From positions 1 to 49,692 of the forward strand of contig CANFLL010000023.1 in assembly GCA_947447825.1 (NCBI GenBank): a stretch of DNA of 49,692 bases, written 5' to 3'. Position numbers and translations under genes: made by a program. Below are positions 15,660 through 26,102 of the stretch, piece after piece. The notes beneath the pieces are model-generated. The model saw nothing but the letters and a program-made list of their open reading frames with translations. It had not been told where the DNA came from and ran no database searches. Source of the stretch: Chitinophagaceae bacterium. Lineage in GTDB: Bacteria; Bacteroidota; Bacteroidia; Chitinophagales; Chitinophagaceae. The number at the start of each line of letters is the position of its first letter. The stretch's first letter is position 1.

Positions 15660-17573
15660 ATGAAAAAGATTTTACTACTTCTTACCATCGGTACTACCCT
15701 ATTTGCTTCGGCTCAAAACATAATGACTCCCGATCTTCTGTGGAAGCTTGGAAGAGTTGGTGGAATAGGTATCACAAAAGATAAAAATTATGTGGTATAT
15801 GTTGTTACTAAACCAGACTTACAAGGCAATAATTCTAGTAGTAAATATTATAAAGTTCCAATTAGTGGAGGCCAATCTATTGAACTAGGAGATGCGGTTG
15901 ATAGTTTACTGGTGAATGAGAAAATTTCTCCAGATGGCAAATATCTTTTAACAACGGAGGAAGTTCAAGTGAAAAAAGTGCACTCTAGTAACCTTTATCC
16001 AGATTTACCTAAAGCAAATGCTTACGTGTATGAATCGCTTAATTATCGTCATTGGGACACTTGGGAAGATGGAAAATTTGGACACGTATTCTTCACGCCA
16101 ATAGTAAATGGGCATTTAGGAGAATCGAAAGACATCATGGCAAATGAACCATACGATTGCCCTCAAAAACCTTCTGGTGGCGGAGAAGATTTTATCTGGA
16201 ATCCCGACAGTAAGCACATTCTATATGTTACTAAAAAGAAGTTTGGAAAAGATTATGCAGTTAGTACTAATACTGATTTGTATGAGTATGATATTACAAA
16301 CGGAACTACCAAGAACTTAACAGAAAATAATAAAGGGTATGATGTTGACCCTGCTTATAATAGTAAAGGAGTACTTGCGTGGTTGCAAATGAAGCGGGAT
16401 GGATATGAATCGGACAAGCAGGATTTGATTGTTTACGACGGGAAAAATAGTATCAACCTAACCAAAGATCACGACGAAATTCATGTTGAAGGTTTTAAAT
16501 GGGCCGAAGATGGAAAGAGTTTGTTCTTTTGGGCACCACTGAATGGAACAATACAAATATTTTCTGTAACCTACTCCAATAACACGCTATTAAAGCCAGT
16601 AATAAAACAAATTACCAAAGGAGAATTTGACATAACTGGGGTGGTTGCACAGAAAAAGGATACTTTAATATTATCTAGAACTGACATGAACCATGCAACA
16701 GAATTATTTTCGTACGTTCTGGCTTCAGGATCAATGCAACAATTAACGCATACAAATGATGACGTTTATAATACCTTGGCAAAATGCAAAGTGGAACGCA
16801 AATATGTTACTACTACAGACGCTAAGAAAATGTTAGTATGGGTAATATATCCACCGGCATTCGATTCTTCTAAGAAATACCCAACACTTTTATATTGCCA
16901 AGGAGGACCGCAAGTGGCACTTACTCAGTTTTATTCTTACAGATGGAATATGCAATTAATAGCCTCACAAGGATATATTGTGGTAGCACCATGCAGAAGG
17001 GGAATGCCAGGCTTTGGTTCAAAATGGAATGAAGAAGTTAGTAAAGATTGGGGTGGGCAGGTAATGAGAGACTACCTAAGTGCGATAGATGCAATTAGCA
17101 AAGAAAAGTATGTGGACATTAACAGGAGAGGTTGTGTGGGAGCAAGCTTTGGGGGGTATTCAGTATATGAACTAGAAGGAATGCACCAAGGACGTTTTAA
17201 AACTTTTATCGCTCATGACGGAATTTTTGATTTCAAGAGTATGTATGGCACTACTGATGAAATATTTTTTACTAATTGGGAAAGTGGTGGTAAATATTGG
17301 GATAAAAGCAATATAGCTGCTCAAAGATATTTTAGTCAAAGTCCAAGTAATTTTGTACAGAATTGGAATACGCCAATAATGATTATTCAAGGTGGCAAGG
17401 ATTACAGAGTGCCATTAGAACAAGCCCAGCAAGCGTTTCAGGCAGCACAACTAAAAGGCCTTAAGAGTAAATTACTCTATTTACCCGAAGAAAACCATTG
17501 GGTATTATGCCCACAGAATGCAATTGTGTGGCAAAGAGAATTCTTTAAATGGCTAGAAGAAACTTTGAAATAA
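15660..17573 (+). CDS. Secreted S9 family peptidase (prolyl oligopeptidase/acylaminoacyl-peptidase type)
   Basis: The 637-residue serine peptidase has a signal peptide (MKKILLLLTIGTTLFASAQ), an N-terminal beta-propeller (to about residue 380, with PDGKYLL-, NPDSKHILYV- and EDGKSLFFW-type blades) and a C-terminal alpha/beta-hydrolase domain. The catalytic triad is S496 in GASFGGY, D581 in GGKDYRVP and H613 in EENHWV. The oxyanion region YCQGGPQ (412-418) is present. It probably degrades peptides in the periplasm or on the surface. It is monocistronic: a strong bidirectional terminator starts 23 bases after the stop. Confidence 0.9.
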   Translation: MKKILLLLTIGTTLFASAQNIMTPDLLWKLGRVGGIGITKDKNYVVYVVTKPDLQGNNSSSKYYKVPISGGQSIELGDAVDSLLVNEKISPDGKYLLTTEEVQVKKVHSSNLYPDLPKANAYVYESLNYRHWDTWEDGKFGHVFFTPIVNGHLGESKDIMANEPYDCPQKPSGGGEDFIWNPDSKHILYVTKKKFGKDYAVSTNTDLYEYDITNGTTKNLTENNKGYDVDPAYNSKGVLAWLQMKRDGYESDKQDLIVYDGKNSINLTKDHDEIHVEGFKWAEDGKSLFFWAPLNGTIQIFSVTYSNNTLLKPVIKQITKGEFDITGVVAQKKDTLILSRTDMNHATELFSYVLASGSMQQLTHTNDDVYNTLAKCKVERKYVTTTDAKKMLVWVIYPPAFDSSKKYPTLLYCQGGPQVALTQFYSYRWNMQLIASQGYIVVAPCRRGMPGFGSKWNEEVSKDWGGQVMRDYLSAIDAISKEKYVDINRRGCVGASFGGYSVYELEGMHQGRFKTFIAHDGIFDFKSMYGTTDEIFFTNWESGGKYWDKSNIAAQRYFSQSPSNFVQNWNTPIMIIQGGKDYRVPLEQAQQAFQAAQLKGLKSKLLYLPEENHWVLCPQNAIVWQREFFKWLEETLK

Positions 17574-17589
17574 AGAAAAGAAAAGCAAT

Positions 17590-17637
17590 AAAAAAGGGTA
17601 CTAATAAACTTGGAAGATTATTAGTACCCTTTTTTTA
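17590..17637. terminator. Bidirectional rho-independent terminator
   Basis: The arms GGGTACTAATA (17596-17606) and TATTAGTACCC (17619-17629) are perfectly paired. Seven T follow on the plus strand and an A-run precedes, so it can stop both the plus-strand S9 peptidase transcript and the minus-strand capsule transcript. Confidence 0.88.
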
Positions 17638-17762
17638 TTGAGTTATGTATAAATTGTAATCTATTTCTCGGTTAACATTCTTATAAAAAACAAGCCTTTA
17701 AAACTAAAATGAAACTATAGATACTCAGAGAAATATAATAATCTACAATCGGACAGTTAAGT

Positions 17763-18533
17763 TTAATGCGATGATTTTACTTTTAAAATTTTTAATTTTA
17801 TAAGTTCAATAGTAATCAAATAAAGAAAGATTGAGTTAGTAACAAAATATCTTTTGAAAAGTCTTTTTGGATCTTGAATAAACCTAAAAAGCCATTCAAG
17901 ACTATATTTCTGCATCCACTGTGGTGCACGCCTTTGCATCCCTAGCATTACTGGCAATGCGCCCCCTATACCTACCATGCAACAATTAATTTTACCTTTC
18001 ATGGATGACATCCATTTTTCTTGTTTTGGACATCCAAGTACTGCAAAAACTAGGTTTGGATTTTCTTTATTAATTAACTCTACCATAGATTTCTCTTCAA
18101 CAAAAGTCAATGGCCTAAATGGGGGAGAGTAACAACTTAAATTTTGAATGTTTGGATATTTATTAAGTATGAATTCCTTTGCTAAGTTTAGCATTTCATT
18201 AGTTCCACCATATAAAAAAATAGAAAATTTATTTTTGTTAGCTTCATTTAATAAATCAGGTAACAAATCCATTCCTGCAACCCTATCAGAGGATTTACCC
18301 AAAATCTTTCTTGAAGCTACCACTAAAGGCATTCCATCGGGAGTAACTAAATCAGCATTATCAATAATCTTTAGAAAATTTTCATCTCTATAAGCTTCAA
18401 TAAACATGTGAACATTTGCAACACAAACGTAAGAAGAGATATTTTTTTTAGCCATTATAATAATTTCATTTAAAAAATCATTATAATCACCTAAATTAAG
18501 CTTAAAGCTAAATATTTTACCTTCAGATAGCAT
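17763..18533 (-). CDS. WecG/TagA/CpsF-family (GT26) glycosyltransferase
   Basis: At 256 residues it is of normal length. Family segments: NADLVTPDGMPLV, SSDRVAGMDLLPDLL, FAVLGCPKQEKWM and RRAPQWMQKYSLEWLFR near the C-terminus. GT26 enzymes add the second sugar (N-acetylmannosamine or its uronic acid) to undecaprenyl-diphosphate-linked GlcNAc on the cytoplasmic side. That suggests the polymer here starts from such a lipid intermediate. The gene is the last of the minus-strand polysaccharide cluster, 351 bases downstream of the beta-helix gene, and ends near a bidirectional terminator. The sugar donor cannot be read from the sequence. Confidence 0.88.
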   Translation of the reverse strand: MLSEGKIFSFKLNLGDYNDFLNEIIIMAKKNISSYVCVANVHMFIEAYRDENFLKIIDNADLVTPDGMPLVVASRKILGKSSDRVAGMDLLPDLLNEANKNKFSIFLYGGTNEMLNLAKEFILNKYPNIQNLSCYSPPFRPLTFVEEKSMVELINKENPNLVFAVLGCPKQEKWMSSMKGKINCCMVGIGGALPVMLGMQRRAPQWMQKYSLEWLFRFIQDPKRLFKRYFVTNSIFLYLITIELIKLKILKVKSSH

Positions 18534-18884
18534 TCATATAAATTTTCATAAACATAAATTAAAAAACTAAATACTTTACGTTAAGACTTTCTGGATTCGT
18601 GTAAGGAAAGAAACTTGTTATTCTAAATAAAAAAATTACTGAACTTTTCAAGAAAAAATATGCATTTACATTATCGTTAAGATTACTTATTACAAGACGT
18701 TAAAATTTAAAACTTTTGAATCAATTTAGCGTTTGATAAAATATCGTTTATCAAAATGAATAATATGACAAAAATAATAAAACAAAAGAGAGTAATTTTC
18801 ACTAGGAAATTATTATTAGAAAAAGATAGTGGTAATAACAAATAATTTCATTAATTGAACATATCATAGAAATAATAAAATATG
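18534..18884. other. AT-rich spacer inside the polysaccharide cluster
   Basis: No gene, terminator or clear promoter is seen between the beta-helix gene and the GT26 gene. Its length leaves room for a separate promoter for the GT26 gene. Confidence 0.4.
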
Positions 18885-20732
18885 TTATTCAATTAATTTT
18901 TCAAACTCCTTAGTTCTTTCTTTATCTATTTGTGGTTTAGACTTCCATTTTAAATTTCCAGAAAGCCCAATTTGCCTCAAATCTATAGAAGAAAAATTTA
19001 CAATATCAAGTAACTTTTTATTGGAAAAAGAAATTCTTTTATTTGGAATAAAATGAATAAAAGGATTTGAAACGAAAGAATGAAAATCATGTCCCAATGC
19101 TTTCCATTTTGAGAAATCATCTGATAAGAATGGAAATTCGTTTCCAGTTGATTTATAGTAGATATTACTATCTATAATAGCATCTATTTGATTCCAGGGA
19201 CCAGAAAATAAATTACCTTTTTCCCAAATTATTATATTATTTTTTAATTCAAAGGCCTGGTGCTTCTCAACTCTAGCACAAATCAATTGATTTTGAGTTG
19301 CATTTAAGAATATGTTATTTCTAACTATATTATTTTTTCCATAGTGTTGGTAAAAGCTTGCACTTTGAGCATTATAAACAACATTACTCATAATAAGTAC
19401 ATTTGAAGTCCCCTCGTCGGTATAAATTCCATTAGCCCCATAAACATTACAGGCTACATCATGAATACAGTTATTCAAAATACGTGTATCATTAGAAATA
19501 CCCAAAGTATAAATTCCAGCCATGTCACTCAATCTCCCCCATCCTATATGATGAATATTATTAAAAGCAATAAGATTATTATATGAGAAAGAAGTACCAT
19601 AGCCCCATACCCAACCTACTGATATTCCAGAGTAGTATAAATCAGAAATATCATTATGAGTAATTTGATTTGAAGAACTTTGTGTAATCAATATTCCAAC
19701 AGCTTCAGGAATCAATTTTCCACATCCCTCAATAATATTATTGTTAATAATGATATTTTTAGTTGTAATATTATCAGAATTAATTCCTACATCTCCGATT
19801 TTAATTCCTCCTGCTCCTAAATCACCAAATTCACAATGATTTACATTACAAAAATTGCAAGCTGAGTCAAACCAAATACCATAATTTCCAGTATGTTTTA
19901 TTGAACAGTTTTTAAAAATAATATTATTTGCAAAATCGATTTTAATAGAAGCGTTTTCATTTGCAGCAGCTTGACAGGGTTCATGATTTATGGATTTTAA
20001 TTTAGTATACTCAAAGTCAATTCCTTCAAAAGTAAAGTCAGAAATTCTATTTTCCTTATCTCCCCTAATCACTAAAAGTTGATCTATTGATGGAGCAATT
20101 AGGTTGTCAAGCGTATGAATATCATTAATAAATTTAGGCTTAAATATTAAATTTCCATTTTGATCTACGAGATAGTCTCCACAATTTTTGTGTGACAATA
20201 AATCCTCTGCATTTAAGATTTGGTAACATGTATTTTTATCAATTGGATTCCAATTTAAAATTGGGTTTCCACTTATAAAAAAAGAGCTATCTTTTATATT
20301 AAGGGAATCAATTTTTTTTATCGTTACATTCCAATTATGATACAATAAAATATATTGAGGCTTTCCTAATTGAAAATTTGTAAAAACATAATTTGAATGT
20401 GAAGAATTAATTTTTAGTTCTTGAATTGCTGGACCAGATTTTCCAAAAGAATTAAGACTTAGAACTTTTTGCCTAAAATATTTCAACTTGTAGTTTTTAT
20501 CAAAATCAGTTTCACATAATTTAACACGATGACCATTCAGAAAAAGTTGAGGAATTTCTTGTAAAGAATCGCTTCGAAGATTATTTACTTTAATTATATT
20601 ATTTTCAAGCTTAAAAATAATAGATTTTTTATTGTCACCAGAAAGAACAACATGCCCTATATTTTCAGCTTTAAAATTGACTTTAAAACCCAAACAGGTA
20701 AACTCTTTAGTAATTAATATTGGAGAATCCAA
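18885..20732 (-). CDS. Right-handed parallel beta-helix protein, probably secreted; N-terminus likely further upstream
   Basis: From the TTG at 20732 the product has 615 residues. Residues about 220-510 are rungs rich in Asn and hydrophobics (IIINNNIIEGCG, THNDISDLYYSGISVG, RILNNCIHDVACN, YGANGIYTDEG). This is the parallel beta-helix of pectate lyase-like enzymes, uronate epimerases and phage tailspikes. The frame stays open upstream to about 20996 and encodes FIVISFFIFSTVNSHYS, then FIISPNGNDKNICGPFKTF. That is a signal peptide plus the usual beta-strand opening of this family, so the real protein is about 87 residues longer. No ATG is available; a CTG at 20991-20993 is the best candidate. 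It may trim or epimerise the polymer made by the cluster; catalytic residues were not identified. Confidence 0.78.
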   Translation of the reverse strand: MDSPILITKEFTCLGFKVNFKAENIGHVVLSGDNKKSIIFKLENNIIKVNNLRSDSLQEIPQLFLNGHRVKLCETDFDKNYKLKYFRQKVLSLNSFGKSGPAIQELKINSSHSNYVFTNFQLGKPQYILLYHNWNVTIKKIDSLNIKDSSFFISGNPILNWNPIDKNTCYQILNAEDLLSHKNCGDYLVDQNGNLIFKPKFINDIHTLDNLIAPSIDQLLVIRGDKENRISDFTFEGIDFEYTKLKSINHEPCQAAANENASIKIDFANNIIFKNCSIKHTGNYGIWFDSACNFCNVNHCEFGDLGAGGIKIGDVGINSDNITTKNIIINNNIIEGCGKLIPEAVGILITQSSSNQITHNDISDLYYSGISVGWVWGYGTSFSYNNLIAFNNIHHIGWGRLSDMAGIYTLGISNDTRILNNCIHDVACNVYGANGIYTDEGTSNVLIMSNVVYNAQSASFYQHYGKNNIVRNNIFLNATQNQLICARVEKHQAFELKNNIIIWEKGNLFSGPWNQIDAIIDSNIYYKSTGNEFPFLSDDFSKWKALGHDFHSFVSNPFIHFIPNKRISFSNKKLLDIVNFSSIDLRQIGLSGNLKWKSKPQIDKERTKEFEKLIE

Positions 20733-21037
20733 ACCATAATATCCATCCTTTATAATTATGGTTACATTTTCATTATTTTTCGAAATTTTTAATTTTTTAA
20801 TTTGAAAAAGTGCCCCAGTAAAAGTTTTGAATGGACCACAAATGTTTTTGTCATTTCCATTTGGTGAAATAATAAATATCTTATTAGCAATTGAATAATG
20901 ACTATTTACTGTTGAAAATATAAAAAAACTTATTACAATAAATGATTTATTGAATTTAGGAAATAAACTAAAATTAAAATAAAAATGATTCAGATGAAAA
21001 AATTATTAAATTATTGTAAATTATTAAATTTATTAAT

Positions 21038-22150
21038 TTAAATATTTTCAAGAATAGATACTAATCTATTCTCAAAAATATCTATGGTGAATTTATTTTC
21101 ATATTTTTTTCTACCTGCTTTACCCATTTCTGTGGCGAGATGACGATTGTTAATAAGTATTTCAATTTTATCCGCAAGCTGTTGAACATTTCTCTGTGGT
21201 ACTAAAAATCCAGTGATTCCATCTTCAACAATATCTGGAATCCCTCCTTCGTAGGTAGAAATGATTGGAAGACTATATTGCATTGCTTCCAAATTTACTA
21301 AACCAAATGTTTCATTTTGATAATAGGTTGGAAAAACAAAAACTGATGCACTTTTAAAGTATTGTACTTTGTCGAGACCATATTTTTTTCCTTCATATTT
21401 TACAATTTCATTTAAATCTAACTCAGTTGTCTTCTTTTCAAACAATTCCTTATTAATATCCCCCTCACCACCTATAAATATGCAATTAAATTCATAACCT
21501 TTATTTTTTAATAAATAACAGGCCTCAATAAGTATATAAACACCTTTTGTTTCAATTAGATTTGATAAAAATAGAATTGAAAACTGATTACGATTTGAAT
21601 TCTCATTAGTGTTTTCAATTTTAATTATTTCAGATATTCCATTAGGACAAATATGTATCCTATTTTTGGGTACAAACATGTCAATGTCAGAATATAAAAT
21701 AGATGATAACAAAATCACTTCTGATTTATAAAATACATATTTATAACAGATTCTATAAAAAAAGTTATCTTTATAGTTACGTACTCCTTTGTTATGCATG
21801 TGGTAAACTAGTTTTACTTTAAATAATTTTAAAATAAAAATAAGTAAAACATCCTTAAAAAAGGCAGCTCCAGTTGCTGTTATGGCATAATAACACAATA
21901 AAGGTTTTACATTTTTTAACTTATGAAGTAATATAAAAAATGTTTTTACAAAACCCATTAACTTAAAAAAACTTAATTTTCCAGTACTAGCAACATCCTT
22001 GGATGCCAGTAAGTTAATATATGAACATTTAAATTTAGTGTTTATAAATTCACTATCATATATAGTCTTACCAATTATAGAAGAACCATGTACTGGAGGA
22101 GGAAGATGAAGTAAAAAAAGGATTGATTTTATATTGTTTTTATTCACCAT
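21038..22150 (-). CDS. GT4-family glycosyltransferase
   Basis: A 370-residue retaining glycosyltransferase with GT-B fold. The N-terminal PPPVHGSSIIGKTIY loop and the C-terminal EX7E motif (NETFGLVNLEAMQ), followed by LPIISTYEGGIPDIVEDGITGFLV, are typical of GT4. It would add one sugar to the lipid-linked repeat unit at the inner face of the cytoplasmic membrane. It lies between the acetyltransferase (156 bases upstream) and the beta-helix gene. The sugar specificity is unknown. Confidence 0.88.
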   Translation of the reverse strand: MVNKNNIKSILFLLHLPPPVHGSSIIGKTIYDSEFINTKFKCSYINLLASKDVASTGKLSFFKLMGFVKTFFILLHKLKNVKPLLCYYAITATGAAFFKDVLLIFILKLFKVKLVYHMHNKGVRNYKDNFFYRICYKYVFYKSEVILLSSILYSDIDMFVPKNRIHICPNGISEIIKIENTNENSNRNQFSILFLSNLIETKGVYILIEACYLLKNKGYEFNCIFIGGEGDINKELFEKKTTELDLNEIVKYEGKKYGLDKVQYFKSASVFVFPTYYQNETFGLVNLEAMQYSLPIISTYEGGIPDIVEDGITGFLVPQRNVQQLADKIEILINNRHLATEMGKAGRKKYENKFTIDIFENRLVSILENI

Positions 22151-22306
22151 TTACACTTAAATAAATTTCCAGAATTAATAAAAAAAGAGTAAAAAATAGA
22201 GTTAGTGAGTTTTGATTACATAATATTCAGAACATATTTTCAAACAAATCTGTAGCTATTAAAAAAATTAGAGAGGATTAGATTCAAATAAGAAATGAAG
22301 AATTGC

Positions 22307-22813
22307 TTAACCACCAATTATCCTAGCAGGATTTCCAACAACAATTGAATCAGATGGAACATCCTTTACAACTACAGAACCAGCGCCTATTTTTACGTTA
22401 TTACCAATTTTTATAGGTCCAATAATACATACATTAGACCCTATATCAACATTATTACCAATAATAGGACTAGCAGAATAGTTACCATCAATTAACTGCT
22501 TATTGCCAATTGTTGTTGAATGACGTAATATACAATTATTACCTATTACAGTCCCATCATTAATAACCAAACACTGCCCATGATAAATTCTTAGACCACT
22601 TCCAACTATAGTTTTGTAAGGAAGCTCACAACATAATAACCATTCAACCAAAATTCTATAAAAAATTAAATAGGGAATAAAAACTAGAAAAACTATCTTA
22701 TTTTTTGTTGCTAAATGACTTAATCTAAATAAAAAAAGAATAAATCTTGCTTTTGGATTTTTATTATTAGATTTCCAATCCTGAAACAATCCATTATTAT
22801 TTATATTACTCAT
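22307..22813 (-). CDS. Serine-acetyltransferase-like hexapeptide-repeat acyltransferase
   Basis: This 168-residue protein has a hydrophobic N-terminal third (KIVFLVFIPYLIFYRIL) and a left-handed beta-helix from about residue 85, with hexapeptides such as VIGNNC, IIGNNVDIGSNV, IKIGNNVKIGAGSVV and a final VVGNPARII. The His in RHSTTIG fits the active site of this family. In capsule clusters such proteins O- or N-acetylate a sugar of the repeat unit. Its start codon overlaps the stop of the GT2 gene by one base, so translation is probably coupled. It is shorter than true CysE serine acetyltransferase. Confidence 0.82.
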   Translation of the reverse strand: MSNINNNGLFQDWKSNNKNPKARFILFLFRLSHLATKNKIVFLVFIPYLIFYRILVEWLLCCELPYKTIVGSGLRIYHGQCLVINDGTVIGNNCILRHSTTIGNKQLIDGNYSASPIIGNNVDIGSNVCIIGPIKIGNNVKIGAGSVVVKDVPSDSIVVGNPARIIGG

Positions 22814-23598
22814 TAAATATTAAAATATTTTATTTTAAAAACTTTTTTAACTGCAAAATGCAAATATTTTAACAAAACAAACAACTGAAGTTCAAAGAAA
22901 TTTAGTCCGACATTCCTTCGAGCTTGGAACCCTTCATTTATATCATTCTTTAAACTCATTTTACCAGAAACACCATAATTTAGTCTAAAGTTTACATAAG
23001 CATGTGGAATATATTTGAATTTATATTTATATTTCAAATATAAAGTATAAACCAATTGATAATCAGATGTAGATTTTAAAATGGTATTATATTGAAGTTC
23101 TTCATACAAACTTTTATGAATGAACATAGAAGGATGACTAAAAGTCATAGTTAAATAACGTAATTTCAATTCTGAATTTTTATATCTATATAAGTGTTTA
23201 GCCCCATCAATATCAACGTCATACCTATCTCCATGAAAAACTTTAAACGAATCGTCCTTTATAAATTCGGATACTACTAATTCTAGAGCATCTAACTCAT
23301 ACCAGTCATCACTATTTAACAACCCAATAAAAATGCCTGACGATAAGTTTATTCCCTTGTTCATTGCATCGTATATACCATTATCTCTTTCACTTATAAA
23401 AATTGATATATTATCTTTATATCTTTCAATAATGTCTAAGGTACCATCAGTAGAACCACCATCAATTATAATATATTCAAAATTTTTATAAGTCTGATTT
23501 ATAACACTTAATATTGTTTGTTCAATTGTAGAAGCAGAATTATAAGATACAGTAATAATAGAAATTAAAGGAAATTCATTGTGATTTTTGTTTAACAT
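22813..23598 (-). CDS. GT2-family glycosyltransferase
   Basis: The 261-residue GT-A enzyme shows the family N-terminus [20 protein letters not shown] (10-29), the nucleotide-binding [11 protein letters not shown] (43-53), [13 protein letters not shown] (70-82) and the metal-binding NSDDW (95-99). It would transfer one sugar to the lipid-linked repeat. The frame overlaps the upstream GT4 gene by seven bases and touches the acetyltransferase gene by one base, so it sits in a tightly packed translational unit. Confidence 0.9.
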   Translation of the reverse strand: MLNKNHNEFPLISIITVSYNSASTIEQTILSVINQTYKNFEYIIIDGGSTDGTLDIIERYKDNISIFISERDNGIYDAMNKGINLSSGIFIGLLNSDDWYELDALELVVSEFIKDDSFKVFHGDRYDVDIDGAKHLYRYKNSELKLRYLTMTFSHPSMFIHKSLYEELQYNTILKSTSDYQLVYTLYLKYKYKFKYIPHAYVNFRLNYGVSGKMSLKNDINEGFQARRNVGLNFFELQLFVLLKYLHFAVKKVFKIKYFNI

Positions 23599-24737
23599 AT
23601 CTTAATTTTTAACTTATTTTGAACAACATCCGAAAGTATATTTAAGTTAGATCTTGAAGAATATTTATCAAAAAATATTTTATGAGCTATATCAGTCATA
23701 TCAAAATTATTGTTTAAAACATCAATAATAGATTTTTTAAACAATGATGAAGTATTTGCAATTAGTATGCTTCCTTTATGCTCAATACCTTCCGCACCTA
23801 CATCAGTACTAACAATTTGTGTTTTTAAAGCCATCGCTTCGACACATTTTAATCTTGTTCCACTTCCTTCTATCAATGGAACAACGGAAACCTTTGCCTT
23901 AGCAATAATGCTCTTCAAATCAGATACACTACCTAGGGCTTTAACATTTTTTAAATACACATCTTTCAACTGAGGAATATCTAATGCTTCCTTTGAATAG
24001 TTTCCTGCTAAATATAATTCTGTTATCAAACTTAATTCTTCGTCCCAAACTTCATTAAGAAACCAAATTAGTCCATTAAGACTTTGTATGGTATTAAAGT
24101 TTGCTGAAAAAATAACATAATTACTCTTTGACTCAGAAGGAAAATATTCTTTTTCAGATACAAAGTTTGGCAAAAGAATATTTTTTGAAGCAACTGAGAT
24201 CTTAGAATGATAATTCAAATCAATTTGAGATACAGAAATAATATAGTCCGATTTATTGAAATAAAATTTCTCATGAAAAGAAGCAAGAGTAAAATTTAAT
24301 TTACCTCTAAAAGTGTGACCATCAACTTGTTTTATAAGATTTGCTTGGGAATTGTGTGTTCCATATAATACAGGTATCCCTAAAGATTTAAAAAATAAGA
24401 TATACTGCCCTAAAAAACCGTAATCTAAGAAAACAAGAGAAATCTTCTTAACTTGAATGATTGAAACTATTAATTCTTTTAATTTCTTATCAATAATGAA
24501 ATAATCACTTGCTTTGCTAAAGTAATTTTTCTTCCTAAGAAAATCAAACTCATGGAATATAATATTAGGAGATAAATTAGTTGGATATTCAGAAAGCGAA
24601 TTTCCTATAATTGCGTTAACAGACATTCCCATATCTGAAAATAAATTAATTAACCCTAATGATCTAATCTTTTCACCACCATAGGTAGGAAACAAAGAAA
24701 TTTGTGTTACAAATAAAATTGAGGAAGTATTACTCAT
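23592..24737 (-). CDS. GT4-family glycosyltransferase
   Basis: At 381 residues this is a GT-B enzyme: an N-terminal [19 protein letters not shown], and a C-terminal [20 protein letters not shown], then [13 protein letters not shown]. It resembles the glycosyltransferases that act late in capsule repeat synthesis. The start overlaps the stop of the polymerase gene by four bases (ATGA), and its end overlaps the GT2 gene. Donor and acceptor are unknown. Confidence 0.87.
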   Translation of the reverse strand: MSNTSSILFVTQISLFPTYGGEKIRSLGLINLFSDMGMSVNAIIGNSLSEYPTNLSPNIIFHEFDFLRKKNYFSKASDYFIIDKKLKELIVSIIQVKKISLVFLDYGFLGQYILFFKSLGIPVLYGTHNSQANLIKQVDGHTFRGKLNFTLASFHEKFYFNKSDYIISVSQIDLNYHSKISVASKNILLPNFVSEKEYFPSESKSNYVIFSANFNTIQSLNGLIWFLNEVWDEELSLITELYLAGNYSKEALDIPQLKDVYLKNVKALGSVSDLKSIIAKAKVSVVPLIEGSGTRLKCVEAMALKTQIVSTDVGAEGIEHKGSILIANTSSLFKKSIIDVLNNNFDMTDIAHKIFFDKYSSRSNLNILSDVVQNKLKIKIC

Positions 24738-26095
24738 ATTTTCTTGGATTTATGTTCAAATGTGTAAAATGAAAAAATGACTAACAAAAATATTGGAAGA
24801 ATACCTTTCTGAAAAGGGGCCCACCCTGTCAACCCATAAAATATATATGAGAAAACAAATCCAATAAGTGTAAATGAAAATATTGTGTTTTTTTCATTTA
24901 TTAATGAAATTTGTTTTTTTGCATCTGCAATACCCCCAAAGAGAAAACAGATCCAAAGTGAAATTCCTAATAACCCAGTTTCTGCAATAGTAATAAGATG
25001 TATATTATGAATTGGATTTGTTGAATAAAAATCATCCATGTGCGGAAGTAACTTTTGTATAGAATACATTTTATCAAAATAATTTAAATGAGTATTAATG
25101 CCAACTCCTATAATTGGAGAAGATTTGAATATCATGAAAGACATAATAAAATGTATTGTCCTAGCTTCATACATATCAGATGAATCACTCTTAAGAAAGT
25201 TTTCACTAAATGGAGATAAAAAAACAACATAATATAATAAACCTAAAGTAGGAACTAAAAAGGTAACTAAATTAGTTAATGAAAAAATTGTTTTGTACCT
25301 AAATTTATAGAAATAAATAAGTAAACAAATAACTAAAACAAGTGTTAAATAGGAGGTTCTAGAATAAGTTAATACAGTTATAATAATGTTTAATAGAATA
25401 AGATACAAAGATTTATCACGTTTATAATTATTGAAAAACGTTGCCAAAAAGAAAGATATAGACATAATCGCAAATAACGCTAAACTACCAGGATGCACAA
25501 AGATTCCAACGGCACCTACTCGAGTACCCATTCTTGTAGCCCACTCAGATGCAATTTCACCATGAAATAATTCAGTTACAAAATTTATTCGCAAAACTGG
25601 AAAACAAATAGCAAGAATAAACTGTAAAATGGCTAAAAAAGAAAATGAATGGTAAAAGCCATTAATAAAATCGTATTGTGATAAATTAGCAGAAATTAGA
25701 ATAATAAAAAGTAAATTACTAGTTAGAAACACAACAAAACAAAATGTAGCCAATGTATCCACATTATGTGGATTAATAAAAGAAACGATAATTAGCCCAT
25801 ATATATATATAATCCATTTATTCAATGATAAAGAATAAAAAACATATCTAATCTTTACTTTAAAAAGAAAATATAAAGTAAGTAATGTTGGTAAAGAAAT
25901 ATTAATAACTCTTCCCCAAATTCCTTGCATATCATTTTTATTCATTGCAGTTAGACTGAATTCATATTGCATTGGAGTGCATAGTATAAAAAAAGATAGA
26001 ATTAAATATTTTGTCTCTTTTCGTTTTGATACATTAATCAAATAGGATGCACAATAAAAAAGAATTATAAAAATTAAAATTAAAATTCTACTCAT
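24734..26095 (-). CDS. O-antigen polymerase/ligase family membrane protein (Wzy-like)
   Basis: The 453-residue protein is almost entirely hydrophobic with about ten to twelve membrane spans. A large periplasmic loop with R/H/D residues lies near residues 295-345 (IIGVGINTHLNYFDKMYS). This fits Wzy/WaaL-family proteins; Wzy polymerises repeat units in the periplasm. Sequence conservation in this family is low, so the call rests on topology, the GVGxxTH-like loop and position between the pyruvyltransferase and the glycosyltransferases. Polymerase is more likely than ligase, because the cluster has a flippase and a copolymerase. Confidence 0.8.
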   Translation of the reverse strand: MSRILILIFIILFYCASYLINVSKRKETKYLILSFFILCTPMQYEFSLTAMNKNDMQGIWGRVINISLPTLLTLYFLFKVKIRYVFYSLSLNKWIIYIYGLIIVSFINPHNVDTLATFCFVVFLTSNLLFIILISANLSQYDFINGFYHSFSFLAILQFILAICFPVLRINFVTELFHGEIASEWATRMGTRVGAVGIFVHPGSLALFAIMSISFFLATFFNNYKRDKSLYLILLNIIITVLTYSRTSYLTLVLVICLLIYFYKFRYKTIFSLTNLVTFLVPTLGLLYYVVFLSPFSENFLKSDSSDMYEARTIHFIMSFMIFKSSPIIGVGINTHLNYFDKMYSIQKLLPHMDDFYSTNPIHNIHLITIAETGLLGISLWICFLFGGIADAKKQISLINEKNTIFSFTLIGFVFSYIFYGLTGWAPFQKGILPIFLLVIFSFYTFEHKSKKI

Positions 26096-26102
26096 TTTTT
26101 TA

